Source: Astragalus membranaceus
Lineage: Eukaryota; Streptophyta; Magnoliopsida; Fabales; Fabaceae
Direction: 5' to 3'
Length of the DNA stretch: 64,000 nucleotides
Assembly (NCBI GenBank): GCA_039519185.1
Contig: CM076849.1
Span: 115,883,806 to 115,947,805, forward strand
The notes below the pieces were generated by a model. The model worked only from the letters and a program-made list of their open reading frames with translations. It was not told the DNA's origin and searched no databases. A program made the translations under genes and the position numbers. Shown here piece after piece: positions 12,171-23,107 of the stretch; position 1 is the stretch's first letter; each line of letters starts with the position of its first letter.

Positions 12171-13470
12171 CTCTAAATCCTCTTGGCTTAAGTACCCCAT
12201 CGCGATCTTTCGATACTCACTGTCTCTTTAAAGCTCGTTACTTAAAGAAAATTCTATTAGTTCTAAATATCATTATAGTTCCAAAACTGATTGATTTTCA
12301 TAAAATTGATTTTCTTGAAAAGCATCCCTATTAGTTCATAAAAACTTTATTTGAAGTGTCTCACTGATTTTATATAGGAAAAATTCCTTGACATTATTTT
12401 CTTTCCAAAAAAATTGTTTTGGTAGATTACGAAAGTGAAGATACCGGTGTACGCACTAGTGCAAAAAAGGGATTTAAAGTCAGGCGAAAAGAGGATTTAA
12501 AGTCAGGCGGGCGCTTGACTTTTATTAAGTCGACTTTGTATGTTAGGAGTTTTAAAGTCAAGCGATAGCCTGACATCGTAAGTCTGATTTAAAGTCAAGC
12601 ATTTATTGCGCCTGACTTCGTAAGTCTGTTTTAAAGTCAAGCATTTATTATTGCATGACTCCGTAAGTATGATTTAAAGTCAAGCATTTATTCTTGCCTG
12701 ACTTCGTAAGTATGATTTAAAGTCAAGCAAGAATAAATGCTTGACTTTAAATCATACTTACGAAGTCAAGCATTAATTCTTGGCTGACTTCGTAAGTATG
12801 ATTTAAAGTCAAGCTTTTATTCTTGCTTGACTTCGTAAGTATGATTTAAAGTCAAGCATTATTATGCCTGACCTTAAAAGTTTTTTTTTTTAAATTTTGG
12901 GTACACGCTGGTTATACGAAATTCATCACTCTAATCATCTGTAACTTGGAATATGGCCAATCCAAATTACAGACACCACTAATTGATTGCCAACAAATCA
13001 ACAAAACAAACATTTCAAAATTAGTAGAACAAAACAATTATAAAAAAAACATTCTATATAATTGGTCATTAATTCATCACATTCTACTATAATTGGTCAG
13101 TTTAGGTACAAAATATATCACTTAAGTACAAAATACATTCTACAATCTACAAAACCAGTAATCTACAAAACCAGTGAACAACAGTCAAGTCTTTTCCTTG
13201 GAAAGCTCTTCTGCAGTCAAGTCCAACTTCTTCCTTGAGATCACGCACGCACCCGCAAGATCAGAGTCAGCAAGATCACAACACTGAAATCACGCACGCA
13301 CCCGCAAGATCACAACAAGAATCAGCAACACTGAAATCACGCACCCCTATTCAAGAACTTGATACATGAATATTACAAATTCTAAGTTTCCATAACTCAA
13401 CATCTATGTTTGCAGTATTTCAAATCTATCATTTAACAATTTAACACTTTAAAATGAATTATACTTATAC

Positions 13471-13668
13471 CTCAAATTCTTTTCCTTCTTGATACAAGTC
13501 CCCCAAAGATGACAGCTTTGGCTTTGTCTGATATTTAAAGAATGCATCATAAATAACCATAGATTTGTGCATGTAAATCAAAGATGCCTTCTTTGCCATT
13601 GATGCCATTAAGGCTTCATGAATTGCCTTGTTATTTTTCAACAGAGAAGCAGCGAACAAAACCTGCAA
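13471..13668 (-). pseudogene. captured exon of splicing factor SF3B2 (SAP145)
   Basis: The minus strand at 13471-13560 reads YDAFFKYQTKPKLSSLGDL, then YQEGKEFE, followed by a GT splice donor. This segment matches the conserved region of the U2 snRNP protein SF3B subunit 2 just upstream of its PSP domain. Bases up to 13668 keep an open frame (LLKNNKAIHEALMASMAKK) that I do not recognise; it could be a second captured piece. The fragment is too short to act as a gene and is best read as host sequence carried by the outer CACTA. Confidence 0.7.
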
Positions 13669-14711
13669 ACATAAATAAGTCTACAAAGTCCATGTCAACA
13701 GATCCAAATTTGGCTTGCTTAATTTGTGCCATTCCATTGATGTGCTGGAAACAAGTCTACAAATTGAAAAAAAAAACAACTCTATGAGCATTTTTTCTAG
13801 GGGAGCTAGGACATCCACATAAAAAGCCATAGAGGCTGGCAGTAAACAACATAAACAGAAATCAAATGACAATAATCTGATCCATTGCTGCAAAAATAAT
13901 TCTTACTTATCTCCTACAGAATACGGAGAAAAGAAAATAAACAGTCATCAAGAAAGATGTTTAACAACCAAAGATAAAGCTCAGCAGTAGCCATACAGAG
14001 ACATTATGCATGATTCAGAAGCTAAAGCAGGATCGTTCCAAACTAGTAGATGGTCTTTTGAAAACTGAGATGCTCATGAAGAAACATGGCTAAAACCAAA
14101 CAATCAGTTCTTAATCTAATACAAAAAATATATGCACACAGTTACATTGTCTAAGAAGAAATGCAAACATATGCCACAGGGGAAAGGCCACTGCCAGTAA
14201 AGCCAGTAAAGCCACAATCTACAAGAAATTGAGAGAAAATATATTACATTGATACAAAAAATTTCAATCATGATGACACTACAGTAGCATTGTCGAAATT
14301 CAGCCTAGAAATAGTTAAAACTCTACTTTGGGTTGTGAAAGAAAGTCATTTTCTGATTTAAAAAGCTTCTAGACTAATGAATCCCTATAATGGCACTGCA
14401 GTCACGGAACAAACATAAAATCACACAGAAATCAGCAGTAATTCGCAAGATGGAGCAACAAAATTACACAGTTCAAGAAGAAATGCAAACATATGCCACA
14501 GGGGAAAGGACACTTCCAGCTTATATCAAACATAACATGTCCATAATGTGTCGATAGAGGATTCCAGGCCAAAGCAGAATGCAAATATCCTGCCATTATT
14601 GGCCCTCACAAAATGCCACTTTTCGGATGTATATGACACTTTTTTAAACAACACTGCATGTCCAAACAACTAACCACCGCAGAAGAATAGAATATATAAC
14701 AAAAAGGAATT

Positions 14712-14790
14712 ACCTTTGTAGGAAGTGGCAACATCACCCACTGATCTGGATTTGATTTAGCTTTTGATCTTGTGGTTATTCCTATGCTAG
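14712..14790 (-). pseudogene. unidentified exon-like fragment
   Basis: The minus strand reads IGITTRSKAKSNPDQWVMLP and ends LPTK before a GT donor (GTAATT). It looks like a real exon by composition and splice site and lies with other captured exons in the outer CACTA. I do not recognise the protein. Confidence 0.35.
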
Positions 14791-14845
14791 ACTTCACGAG
14801 ACAAAAAAGTTCATAATCAACAAGCACTCTATAACAAAACAAAAA

Positions 14846-14848
<3 letters not shown>

Positions 14849-14937
<89 letters not shown>

Positions 14938-14938
14938 A
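14849..14938. repeat. compound (AT)n-(GT)n microsatellite
   Basis: About 32 AT units pass directly into about 13 GT units. Confidence 0.95.
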
Positions 14939-15318
14939 GTGAGTTTGTGTGTGTGTGTAAATTCACGCACCTTAATCAGATGGCCTTGGACATGTGTTTT
15001 CGACAGTTCATTGTGCCTGCTGGTTAGCAACAAGGCCAGGGCACTTGTAGTAACTTTTATTTGATAGGCCCCCTGTATCTCACCTGCAATGCAAATATCA
15101 TGAAGAAAAAAATTACTTCATCTTGCTTATGTGCAAGTAACTTGATCTGAGTGATGGATCCAAGTGATCTTGAACATGTACTAGATATAGAAGAGGCACT
15201 CTACTACTATTCTCGCCTTAAATGTCCTGTCTATTTAGACATTGTGGACAAGTTTTCATGAACATAAACTCAGTTTTCTGTTTTATATGAATCTTATTCC
15301 AAAAAGAGAAAGCGAAAA

Positions 15319-16405
15319 GGCTTAATTACGGTTTTGGTCCCCCTATTATGACCAATTCACGATTTTAGTCCCCCAGCTTTTTTTTTCACGAATTTAGTCC
15401 CTCTATTTTCTCAATTTCTAAAATCAAGGTCCCCCGCTAATTTGGTCAAACTTGTTGCTGACATGGACCTCACTTGACTGATGTGGCAAGCCACGCTGGA
15501 TTGCCACATGAGATTTTAAATTTTTTAAAAATTAATTTTATTATAACAATTGTTTTTAAATAATTAATAATTTCTAAAAAAATACAACAGATCTCTAATC
15601 CTCATATTTGTCATCTTCCTCAATGCCTCATCTCACTCTCTCTCACGTCGAGCAACAATAATCCTCATCTCCAATCTTCCCCTGATTCCAGTCATTCTAC
15701 ATTGGTTGTATATTTCAAAGAAACCAAATCTCCCTCAACTATTTCATCAAAAAGCAAAAACGTGGAAGGGGTCTAGTGCCGTTCAAGATCTGTTCCTATA
15801 TCAACGATGAAGATGAAGCAAAAATGGGAGGTGGGGCTTTTGGATCTGATTCAAAAAGCCTGAGAGAAACCAAAATCAAACCCTAGATCTGTTCAATTTA
15901 GTTCTGGGCTGATTAAAAGAAATACATATCGATGTGAGAGGTGAGTGCTCAATAACGATTTTGGGTGTTTTCTTTTTCTTCAGTGATGTTGTATCTTCAT
16001 TTTGGTTGAGTTCTAATCGCAATCAGGGGAAGATTGAAGATCTCAACACTTGGTTGTTTGGTTGTCAAGAACATGTTTCAATCTGTCAGAGAGAGGAACA
16101 GAGAAGGATGCAAGGGAGAGAGAGAAGATCAGCGATGAAGGTGAAGTTGATGATTAAACTAAATATATTTTATTTATTTAACATATTAAAATAATATTTT
16201 TAAAATAAAAAGGCCAAATGACATTCCAATGTGGCTTGCCAAATCAGTTAAGTGAAGTCCACATCAGCAACAAGTTTGACTAAATTAGAGGGTGACCTTG
16301 ATTTTAGAAATTGGGAAAATAGGGGGACCAAACTCGTGAAAAAAAAGTTGGGGGACTAAAATCGTGAGTTGATCATAATAGGGGGACCAAAATTGTAATT
16401 AAGCC
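15319..16405. mobile_element. Mutator-like element, long TIRs, 9-bp TSD
   Basis: The terminal inverted repeats are about 190 bp (15319-15510 and 16215-16405) and start GGCTTAATTAC at both ends. A perfect 9-bp duplication, AAGCGAAAA, flanks them at 15310-15318 and 16406-16414. Long TIRs with a 9-bp duplication define Mutator-like elements. The roughly 700-bp interior (15590-16150) has no recognisable transposase and may be captured sequence. The element lies inside the outer CACTA. Confidence 0.92.
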
Positions 16406-16811
16406 AAGCGAAAATAGAGAATAAGATGGAAACTGAATTTGAAGAAAAATTATTCAAAGTAAGATTCATATACCAAACATAAAAAACACTAACCAAACAT
16501 TCAAAACTCTAACCAAACATTTTAAAATTAAAGCTCAAGCAAACCCTAGAAAAAAGTACCTCAATGGAGTGATTTCCTTTTGCGATTTCAGTTCAGTATT
16601 CTGTCCTGTTCTTCTTCTTCCTTTGTTATTATATCTTTGGCTAAATCTGAATCCAATGGAAAAGATAGAGGGTGAGCATTAATTTGTTAGAGCATCAAAA
16701 CCTGAAGATAGGGGAAAGCACAAACAACGTAAGCATTACTGTTAAGTGTGTAAATTAGTGAATGTGTATATCAAATTATACAAGCAGCAGATTAAAAACA
16801 CAATAGTATAC

Positions 16812-16873
16812 CTTTGTCATAAACCTTTGTCCTAATGGTCCACTCCATCAAATTAAGCTCTATAACAACACTG
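16812..16873 (-). pseudogene. unidentified exon-like fragment
   Basis: The minus strand reads VVIELNLMEWTIRTKVYDK between an AG acceptor and a GT donor. It is a plausible captured exon in the outer CACTA; the source gene is not recognised. Confidence 0.35.
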
Positions 16874-17149
16874 CAAATAACAAGGTCATTAAACAAAGGA
16901 AAGAAACGAAAGTTAACTGCTATAGCATAACATAACGAACAAATATGTTTTCAGAACATCAAACCATAATGGATAAGGATTTTTTATGGGGAAAGGGAGA
17001 AGGTTGTCCACCAAAACAAAAAAGAATGAGTATGTCAAACAAACCCTGGCAGGTTTAGTGCTTGACACAACTTATGCTACCGCTGTGTTTTAATCAATAT
17101 AATTCATTTTGCTTATACAAAAACTCTTAGCTACATCCGATACATCACA

Positions 17150-17272
17150 CACCTCTCAAGATCAACAGGGTTATTAAAGTAATTAAACCTCACAATAGGG
17201 TTAAACCACACATCAGTCGAACCCAATCGAAGAAAACCAGCAGAAACAGGACCTGAAATCTTCAACACATCC
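17150..17272 (-). pseudogene. captured fragment of a GMC oxidoreductase (mandelonitrile lyase/HOTHEAD type)
   Basis: The minus strand reads KISGPVSAGFLRLGSTDVWF, then NPIVRFNYFNNPVDLERCV. The pattern GP-S-G-L-L...NP-V-FNYF--P-D---CV is the conserved C-terminal region of plant GMC oxidoreductases, flavoenzymes of the HOTHEAD and mandelonitrile lyase family. Only this part is present. The strand and distance relative to the RecA fragment leave no way to join it into a gene, so it is a separately captured piece of the outer CACTA. Confidence 0.75.
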
Positions 17273-17702
17273 CTACAGACATAATTATTTACATATAATA
17301 ATCATCAAAAATGTATATTGCACAGTGAAACATTGAGAGGAATATCCACTCTATCTATCTATTTAAACTGAAAAGCAAGCAATGACTGATGACTCATTGA
17401 CTCTCACCCCAGAAACATTTTTCTCTGTAGTAAACTGTTAACTGAGATAATTTACAATGGAAATTACCCAGTGATAACAACTATAAAAACTTAAAGACTA
17501 TTTTTTCATAATATCAAATGGGATTTCCATAGGGTTACCAAAAGGAAATATACAAACTCAATGTGAAAGGAAAATAAACAAACTGGGGATGAATAGAAAA
17601 CTTTGTCGTCAGTAACCAATTAGATATATTGAGAAAGGTTCAAAGTTTGCTCATTGGAAAGAAATGAACAAGAAACTTCTTTACACAGGGATCTAAGGAT
17701 AC

Positions 17703-17926
17703 CTTTGGAAGTCCACCAATTCCTAGTGCTATATCAAGAGCAAATGAACCAGTAGACACAACAGGTACATCTTTTGGTGAGTCAGAGCGACCAAGCCACA
17801 TGATAGATCCTTTTCCAAATGTAGAAGTGATCTGGTCAAGAGCTTGTTTAAGGGCCAAATCTTTCTTATAGACATGTTCTCGTCAACTGAGTCACTTCCA
17901 TCAGATTTAGAGCGCCTTCTACCTTT
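17703..17926 (-). pseudogene. captured RecA (organellar type) exon
   Basis: The minus strand reads KGRRRSKSDGSDSVDENMS and, after a 2-base frame change near 17865-17872, ALKQALDQITSTFGKGSIMW, then VPVVSTGSFALDIALGIGGL, ending LPK before a GT donor. This is the N-terminal part of a bacterial-type RecA as encoded in plant nuclei for mitochondria, closest in my judgement to RECA3-type proteins. The Walker A exon that should follow (GPEASGKT) is absent. The truncation and frame change make it a fragment carried by the outer CACTA, not a gene. Confidence 0.85.
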
Positions 17927-18659
17927 AGGTATGTAAAAATGAAAATGTTGTCAACATGTTAACTTCAAATCAGTACAATGCAAAGGTCATAGAAAACTAG
18001 AGCAGAACAAGCTGAAACTCTGCATTATTTACTATACATCTGCTACTGATATAAATAGCAGAGGCAGAGAAATAAACTGATGTAAACTCTCAGTATACGA
18101 AAATACAAATACCCCATGCAATTCAAGAATCATTACTAGAGTAATTACTTATAATGCACTGAAGTCTCTTATAGCAGATTTGTGCTGAGTCAGCTAAGCT
18201 TTTACTAAAGCTACATAGTTAAGTACTACAGTTTGCAAATTCTCAAACTATAAACCTATCCTCAATCTGTATTGCAATTCACAGACCTGTGGTTTCGATA
18301 ACAATGTGATCAAAATTGTCTCGTTTTTTCCTAACCAGCTCCAGCATCAATTTAACTAGATCTCCTCGCACAGTCACTAGTGTAAAAACAAGAAAAGAAT
18401 TGGTGATTTTAAGTCGGACTCCCAAATATCCGACTTAAATGGTGGAGGCGGTGGCAATTTTGTAATAAACACGCGAAAAAAATTCTGGCGTTCACCCTTT
18501 TAAGTCGGGCAACCCTTACGTCCGACTTTAAATGTGTAATCTATTTTTGGCAAGCGCGCTGCAAGTTTTTTTTATTACTTGAGTTTAATATTTTTTTTAT
18601 ATTGAGTTAGGTATTTTTTTTTTAGCAAAAATCAGTTTCCAGAAATTCATTCCATCACT

Positions 18660-19090
18660 CTCGACACCCTTCACTCTCGACACACCAAAACAACCCACCC
18701 TAAAATCAGTTTCCAGAAATCCAGAAATCCAGAAATCAACCCACCAAAACAACCGTTCCATTCCATTGCTCTACCCATCACTCTCTCTGCCGAAGCTCCG
18801 TCTCTTCGCCAACTCGCCGTCACACAACATTGAACCCTAAACGCAACACGCAACAGTGAACCCTAAACGCAACAGTTTCCACGCTCTTCCCATCACTCTC
18901 TCAACCAAAACAACCGTTCCATTCCATTGCTCTACCCATCACTCTCTCTACCGAAGATCCCTCTCTCTGCCAGCTCGCCGTCTTCCCCCATCGCTCTCTC
19001 CTCTCTGCCGTGGTCTCCATCCAGCTCGTCGTCAACGTCTCTCTTCCTCTCACCGTCAACTTCATTGGTTGGCTTTCTTCTGATTTTTCT
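18660..19090 (+). repeat. partly duplicated CT-rich 5' region of the inner CACTA
   Basis: The block CAAAACAACCGTTCCATTCC and the following CATTGCTCTACCCATCACTC occur at about 18747-18790 and again at 18905-18948, so about 160 bp are duplicated in tandem with drift. Pyrimidine-rich sequence like this is common in plant 5' untranslated regions, and it may be the promoter/leader region of the element. No TATA box was found that I would defend. Confidence 0.4.
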
Positions 19091-19721
19091 GAAAGGTAAA
19101 CAACAACTCTTTTCTGATTCATTTCATGAGTTGAGAATCTTCATTAAGATGAGAGCTATTTCTATGTTTGATTTAATTAAAGGAATTCATATCTCTCGTT
19201 ACATTCTTAGGGTTTTGTTATATGACTTATTTTTTTGTGAAATTTGTTAGGGTTTAATGTTTTTTGACTGAGTTTTAAGAATTGATAGTTTTACCTTTCT
19301 AATTTTGCAAGAATCAGGTTCAGTAGTAAGCACCTTGCAATCTTTCTTATTTAATTGATTTGACGCCATTCATAGTAAATGTTAAGGCACCACAAAAAAG
19401 CCTGCGTTTTGATTCCTGTGTCTTTGAAATGGGTATGAGTCCATGCTTCTGTATGAGTCCATCAGTTTCTAATTGGCTTTCTCTTGCATTTGTGGCAAAA
19501 TAAAAGTTTTTGCCAATGAACTTGACAAACAGATGGCGTTAACATGTATTTATTATTGACTTGGTTTGGTTTCCTTGTTGGGGTTGCACCTTTGTTAAGA
19601 GTTTTTATAAGTCTCCAATAGTCCAATGATTTAAATAAAAACAGTTTTTGAAGTATTACATTGTTTGAATTGTTGTTCCCTTGAGAAGTTGAGCTGATCC
19701 ATTCCTTCTATACTATCACAA

Positions 19722-20117
19722 TTTCCCTCTGTAAGTACATGTTTGAACCTGGACATCTTCAATGGGTAAATTGTCTTCTGGGAAGGTACATGCCCCAATT
19801 TTCTCTTCTCCCTGGTCTGGCAACAGGTCACATGGCACAGGAGTCACACCACTTGAAATCCCAGCAACATCAGTACAAGTCCAAGGAACTTTTTTAGCCT
19901 TCCTTGCAAGTTCAATGGTTACATTAGATATGCAAAGTCCAGTAAATGGTGCACCAGATATACCTTCCAACCTTGCTGCCATAGTCACATTTTCAGCAAC
20001 CATATCGCGATAATTAATATTCTGAATCACTGGAATTGCATTAGGATCATAATTGTTATCAGCATGAGAACCATAATTTCCTGTCATCCAAAATGCCCAT
20101 TTCATGGTTTTCATAGT
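19722..20117 (-). pseudogene. captured polygalacturonase-like (GH28) fragment
   Basis: The minus strand keeps one frame of about 130 codons: MKWAFWMTGNYGSHADNNYD, then INYRDMVAENVTMAARLEGI, FTGLCISNVTIEL, WTCTDVAGISSGVTPVPC and EDVQVQTC. This is the C-terminal region of the plant pectin-lyase-fold/GH28 family that includes probable polygalacturonases, with the conserved Cys residues. The catalytic Asp/His region is upstream in the parent gene and absent here. It is host sequence inside the inner CACTA. Confidence 0.88.
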
Positions 20118-20809
20118 CATTCTTCTAACATATATGTTCTTCTAACATGTGATGCCTTGAATAATAATGTTGCTGCATTCAATTTCTTATATTAAAAAAC
20201 TTGAAACAATATAGAAATTTCCCCTACGGATTGCTGCCTAAAGACTAAATAAATGGATGCATTTTCAGCAAGGTAGTATGCTAATGCCAATGATATAACA
20301 TTGATAACATAGTTAATAGTTATGAAAAAGGCAAAAAGATGAACCAACCTGCTGTAAATAGGATGAACATTCCAGGATGGAGAACCAACCTGTCAAATTG
20401 AAAATATGTCAAATAATTTGTATATCCCCAGGATTCCTTCTTGGAAAAGGAATAGAGAAGAGAATAAAACAATGTTGTTCTTCTACCTGAGTTTCTTTTG
20501 GGGAGAGTTAGGTGATTGATATGTTAACATAGAAAGACATTATAGGTATATATAGTATTGAGCATTATTTTTGGCTTTCATTTGTGCTTTCCTCATTCCA
20601 CCCACCCAACCACAAATAATATTTCTTATTTGTCATGTGATAACAGGAATGTGAGTCTGCACTGTTTGGTTGTCTTTATGTGAAATGTCATTGCCTCTAT
20701 TTGTGTGGAAGTTCAGAGGTTCTGTTTTTACTATTAGGACAGCAGCATTTTCAACCAGTTTGTTAGCTACTCGGTGTGTCTGGAGAAATTTTAATTTCTA
20801 TAAAATTGC

Positions 20810-20810
<1 letters not shown>

Positions 20811-20877
<67 letters not shown>
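20811..20877. repeat. (ATT)n microsatellite
   Basis: About 22 ATT units. Confidence 0.95.
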
Positions 20878-20878
<1 letters not shown>

Positions 20879-21183
20879 GCATTAACATTTGACTTAGATG
20901 CATTCAATGGTGCATACAATTGTGCATCTAGCATATTTGGACTAGTATCTGTTTAGGACTAGATAGTATGTATTTTAACTATCTAAATCATATAAATCTA
21001 TATTTACAACCAAATTATCACTCTTCATGAATCTCTTAATGTCTCCCCACAAAAATGTGATCTCACGATACATACCACAAAAATGTCTCCCCACCCTAAT
21101 ATTTTCTTTCTTTTTGCTATAAAAATGATCCTCTCTCTCTAATTTGAGGTTCTCTTGTTCTATTTTACTTAACAGATCAAGAT

Positions 21184-21322
21184 GATAGATGGGTGAGGAG
21201 GAAAAGTGGTCGCTGCCCTAAAGGAAGAAGGGGAAAGGCAACATGATAGATGGGTGAGGAGGAAAAGTGGTCGCTGCCCTAAAGGAAAAGTGGGTGCTGC
21301 CCTAAAGGAAGAAGGGGAAAGG
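21184..21322. repeat. tandem duplication, about 62-bp unit
   Basis: The unit beginning GATAGATGGGTGAGGAGG is present at 21184 and 21244. The second half (CTGCCCTAAAGGAAGAAGGG) appears a third time, so the array is two and a half copies. Confidence 0.8.
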
Positions 21323-21784
21323 TACAAACATATGTTTTTCACTGATTTTCAACTTTTTTTTTAGTGACAAGGTTGAAACTGATTGTATGGAAATAAGACC
21401 AATAATTGTGTCAACTGAATTCATCTCCAGTGATTTTGCTAGTTGTTCTTTTCCTGCGCATTATTGTAATTAAAATTGAGGGATGAAAGCAATGAATTTG
21501 ACTTCACCATTTGTCACAATTACTTAAAACTATTAGGATAACTATTAGGATGCTCTGTTATGATCTAGGGAGAGAGAAGCAATGAATTTGTACATTAGCT
21601 ATATGTTTTGTAGTTGAGATATTAATGCATATATACTATAGATAGAGTATTGCAAAATATGGCTTCCAACTCATTTAGGACCATGTTCGTCTGTTAATTA
21701 TTGGTCCTTTCACTACAATAAATTCCTTCAATCGTTTTCAATATAGTCTGTTAATTATTGGTCCTCTTCGCCATATCTGAATAT

Positions 21785-21934
21785 GAGAAACTTTTGCTGT
21801 AAGCATCTGCCACTACTCCGCAGGGGTTCTAAAGAAATGCTGGAAAAATCTTATTTGTACTTTCAAAATCACCAAAATATATGTATGTTCTAGAAATGCG
21901 GAGTAGTGGCAGATGCTTACAGCAAAAGTTTCTC
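21785..21934. repeat. perfect 38-bp inverted repeat
   Basis: 21785-21822 and 21897-21934 are perfect reverse complements, separated by 74 bp. The right arm includes the last codons and stop of the adjacent captured exon. It would form a strong hairpin in RNA. Confidence 0.9.
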
Positions 21935-22096
21935 TATTCGTCGACCAAAAGTCTCCACAATAAGTGCATCCACTTTTCTGTCCTGAATTGCGTATCTCAG
22001 GTCTTCCAAGCGACCAATCATATACTCCAAAGCACTGTAGTCACAGTTGTTCACATTTGCAACAGCACGAGCTATTTCAACTAGCTTGTTTATCTG
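21917..22096 (-). pseudogene. captured 3' exon of an unidentified host gene
   Basis: The minus strand reads INKLVEIARAVANVNNCDYS, then ALEYMIGRLEDLRYAIQDRK and ALIVETFGRRIEKLLL, ending in TAA at 21917-21919, after a CAG acceptor. It is clearly protein-like, helical and probably a terminal exon, but I do not recognise the protein. Its position in the inner CACTA, on the strand opposite to the transposase, suggests gene capture. Confidence 0.6.
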
Positions 22097-23107
22097 TCAT
22101 TTACAGTCTAACTATTATTACAAATATTCAGAGAGTAATGCTAGCACCCATTCTTTTAACACACTCATGAATTAATTTTTTTTCAAAAGTCAACACAATC
22201 TTTAAAAGGTGATCAATTTAGAAGACAAAAAACTAACTTGATTTTTTAAAAAGTAGACCAAGCTCAAAGAATGTGTTGAGGTGTCTATTCAAAAGAATGT
22301 TGCCGATATTTCAAAGATTCAGAAATATTAATCTGACAAAATTGACAGATAAAGCTCATAGACTATATTGTATGTAAGTTGATAATATGCTTTTATTTAG
22401 TGTAATGTTTTTCTGCGCTAATAATTTATTATGACGAATAACAGCCTCGGGTAAATGTATACCTGGTCATAACTCTCATATTTAGGACCATGTTCGTCTG
22501 TTAATTATTGGTCCTCTTCGCCATCAAAGCCCATCTATAAGAACAAAAATCATAATTTTAATTAGTTGTTGATCACAAAGGAATTATTATGAAAGAAAAT
22601 GAATTAAGAACTTCTCATCATAGTTTATATATCTATATATAATTCTGGTGGTATGTGAATGTATATATGAACTTCTAATCATAGAATGTATATATTATGA
22701 GACTTGTGTTGAGTAGAATGCGTAAGTTAAAAAGAAAAAAATAAGAGTAGATGAAGTAAGTACATTTATTGAATGACAACATATTTGGAGAGAGTTTCAT
22801 CTTCTTCTCAAGACCAAGTACATTTATTGATATCCTTGGGGCAGCAGGGACGTCTATCCATCTTAGTTACTATGCTTCTTTTATAACTCAAAAACACTTC
22901 ATCATAACTGACATACATAAAAAATAAAGAGAGTCATTAATTGATACACAATGCAGTGTTAAATGAGGTTTAAAAAAATATTAATGTTGGAATTAATATT
23001 GGAATTAATTTTGTCTTTGTAGTTCTATTGGAATTAATTACATTGTTTGCCATTAATATTAGTTTTGTCTTTTTTATGGTTCTTTTTACTATTTTTTTAA
23101 TGTAGCT

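Noticed and set aside
17640..17926. RecA segment as a functional gene
   Set aside because: Only part of the N-terminal domain, a frame change, no Walker A exon, and location inside a CACTA element.
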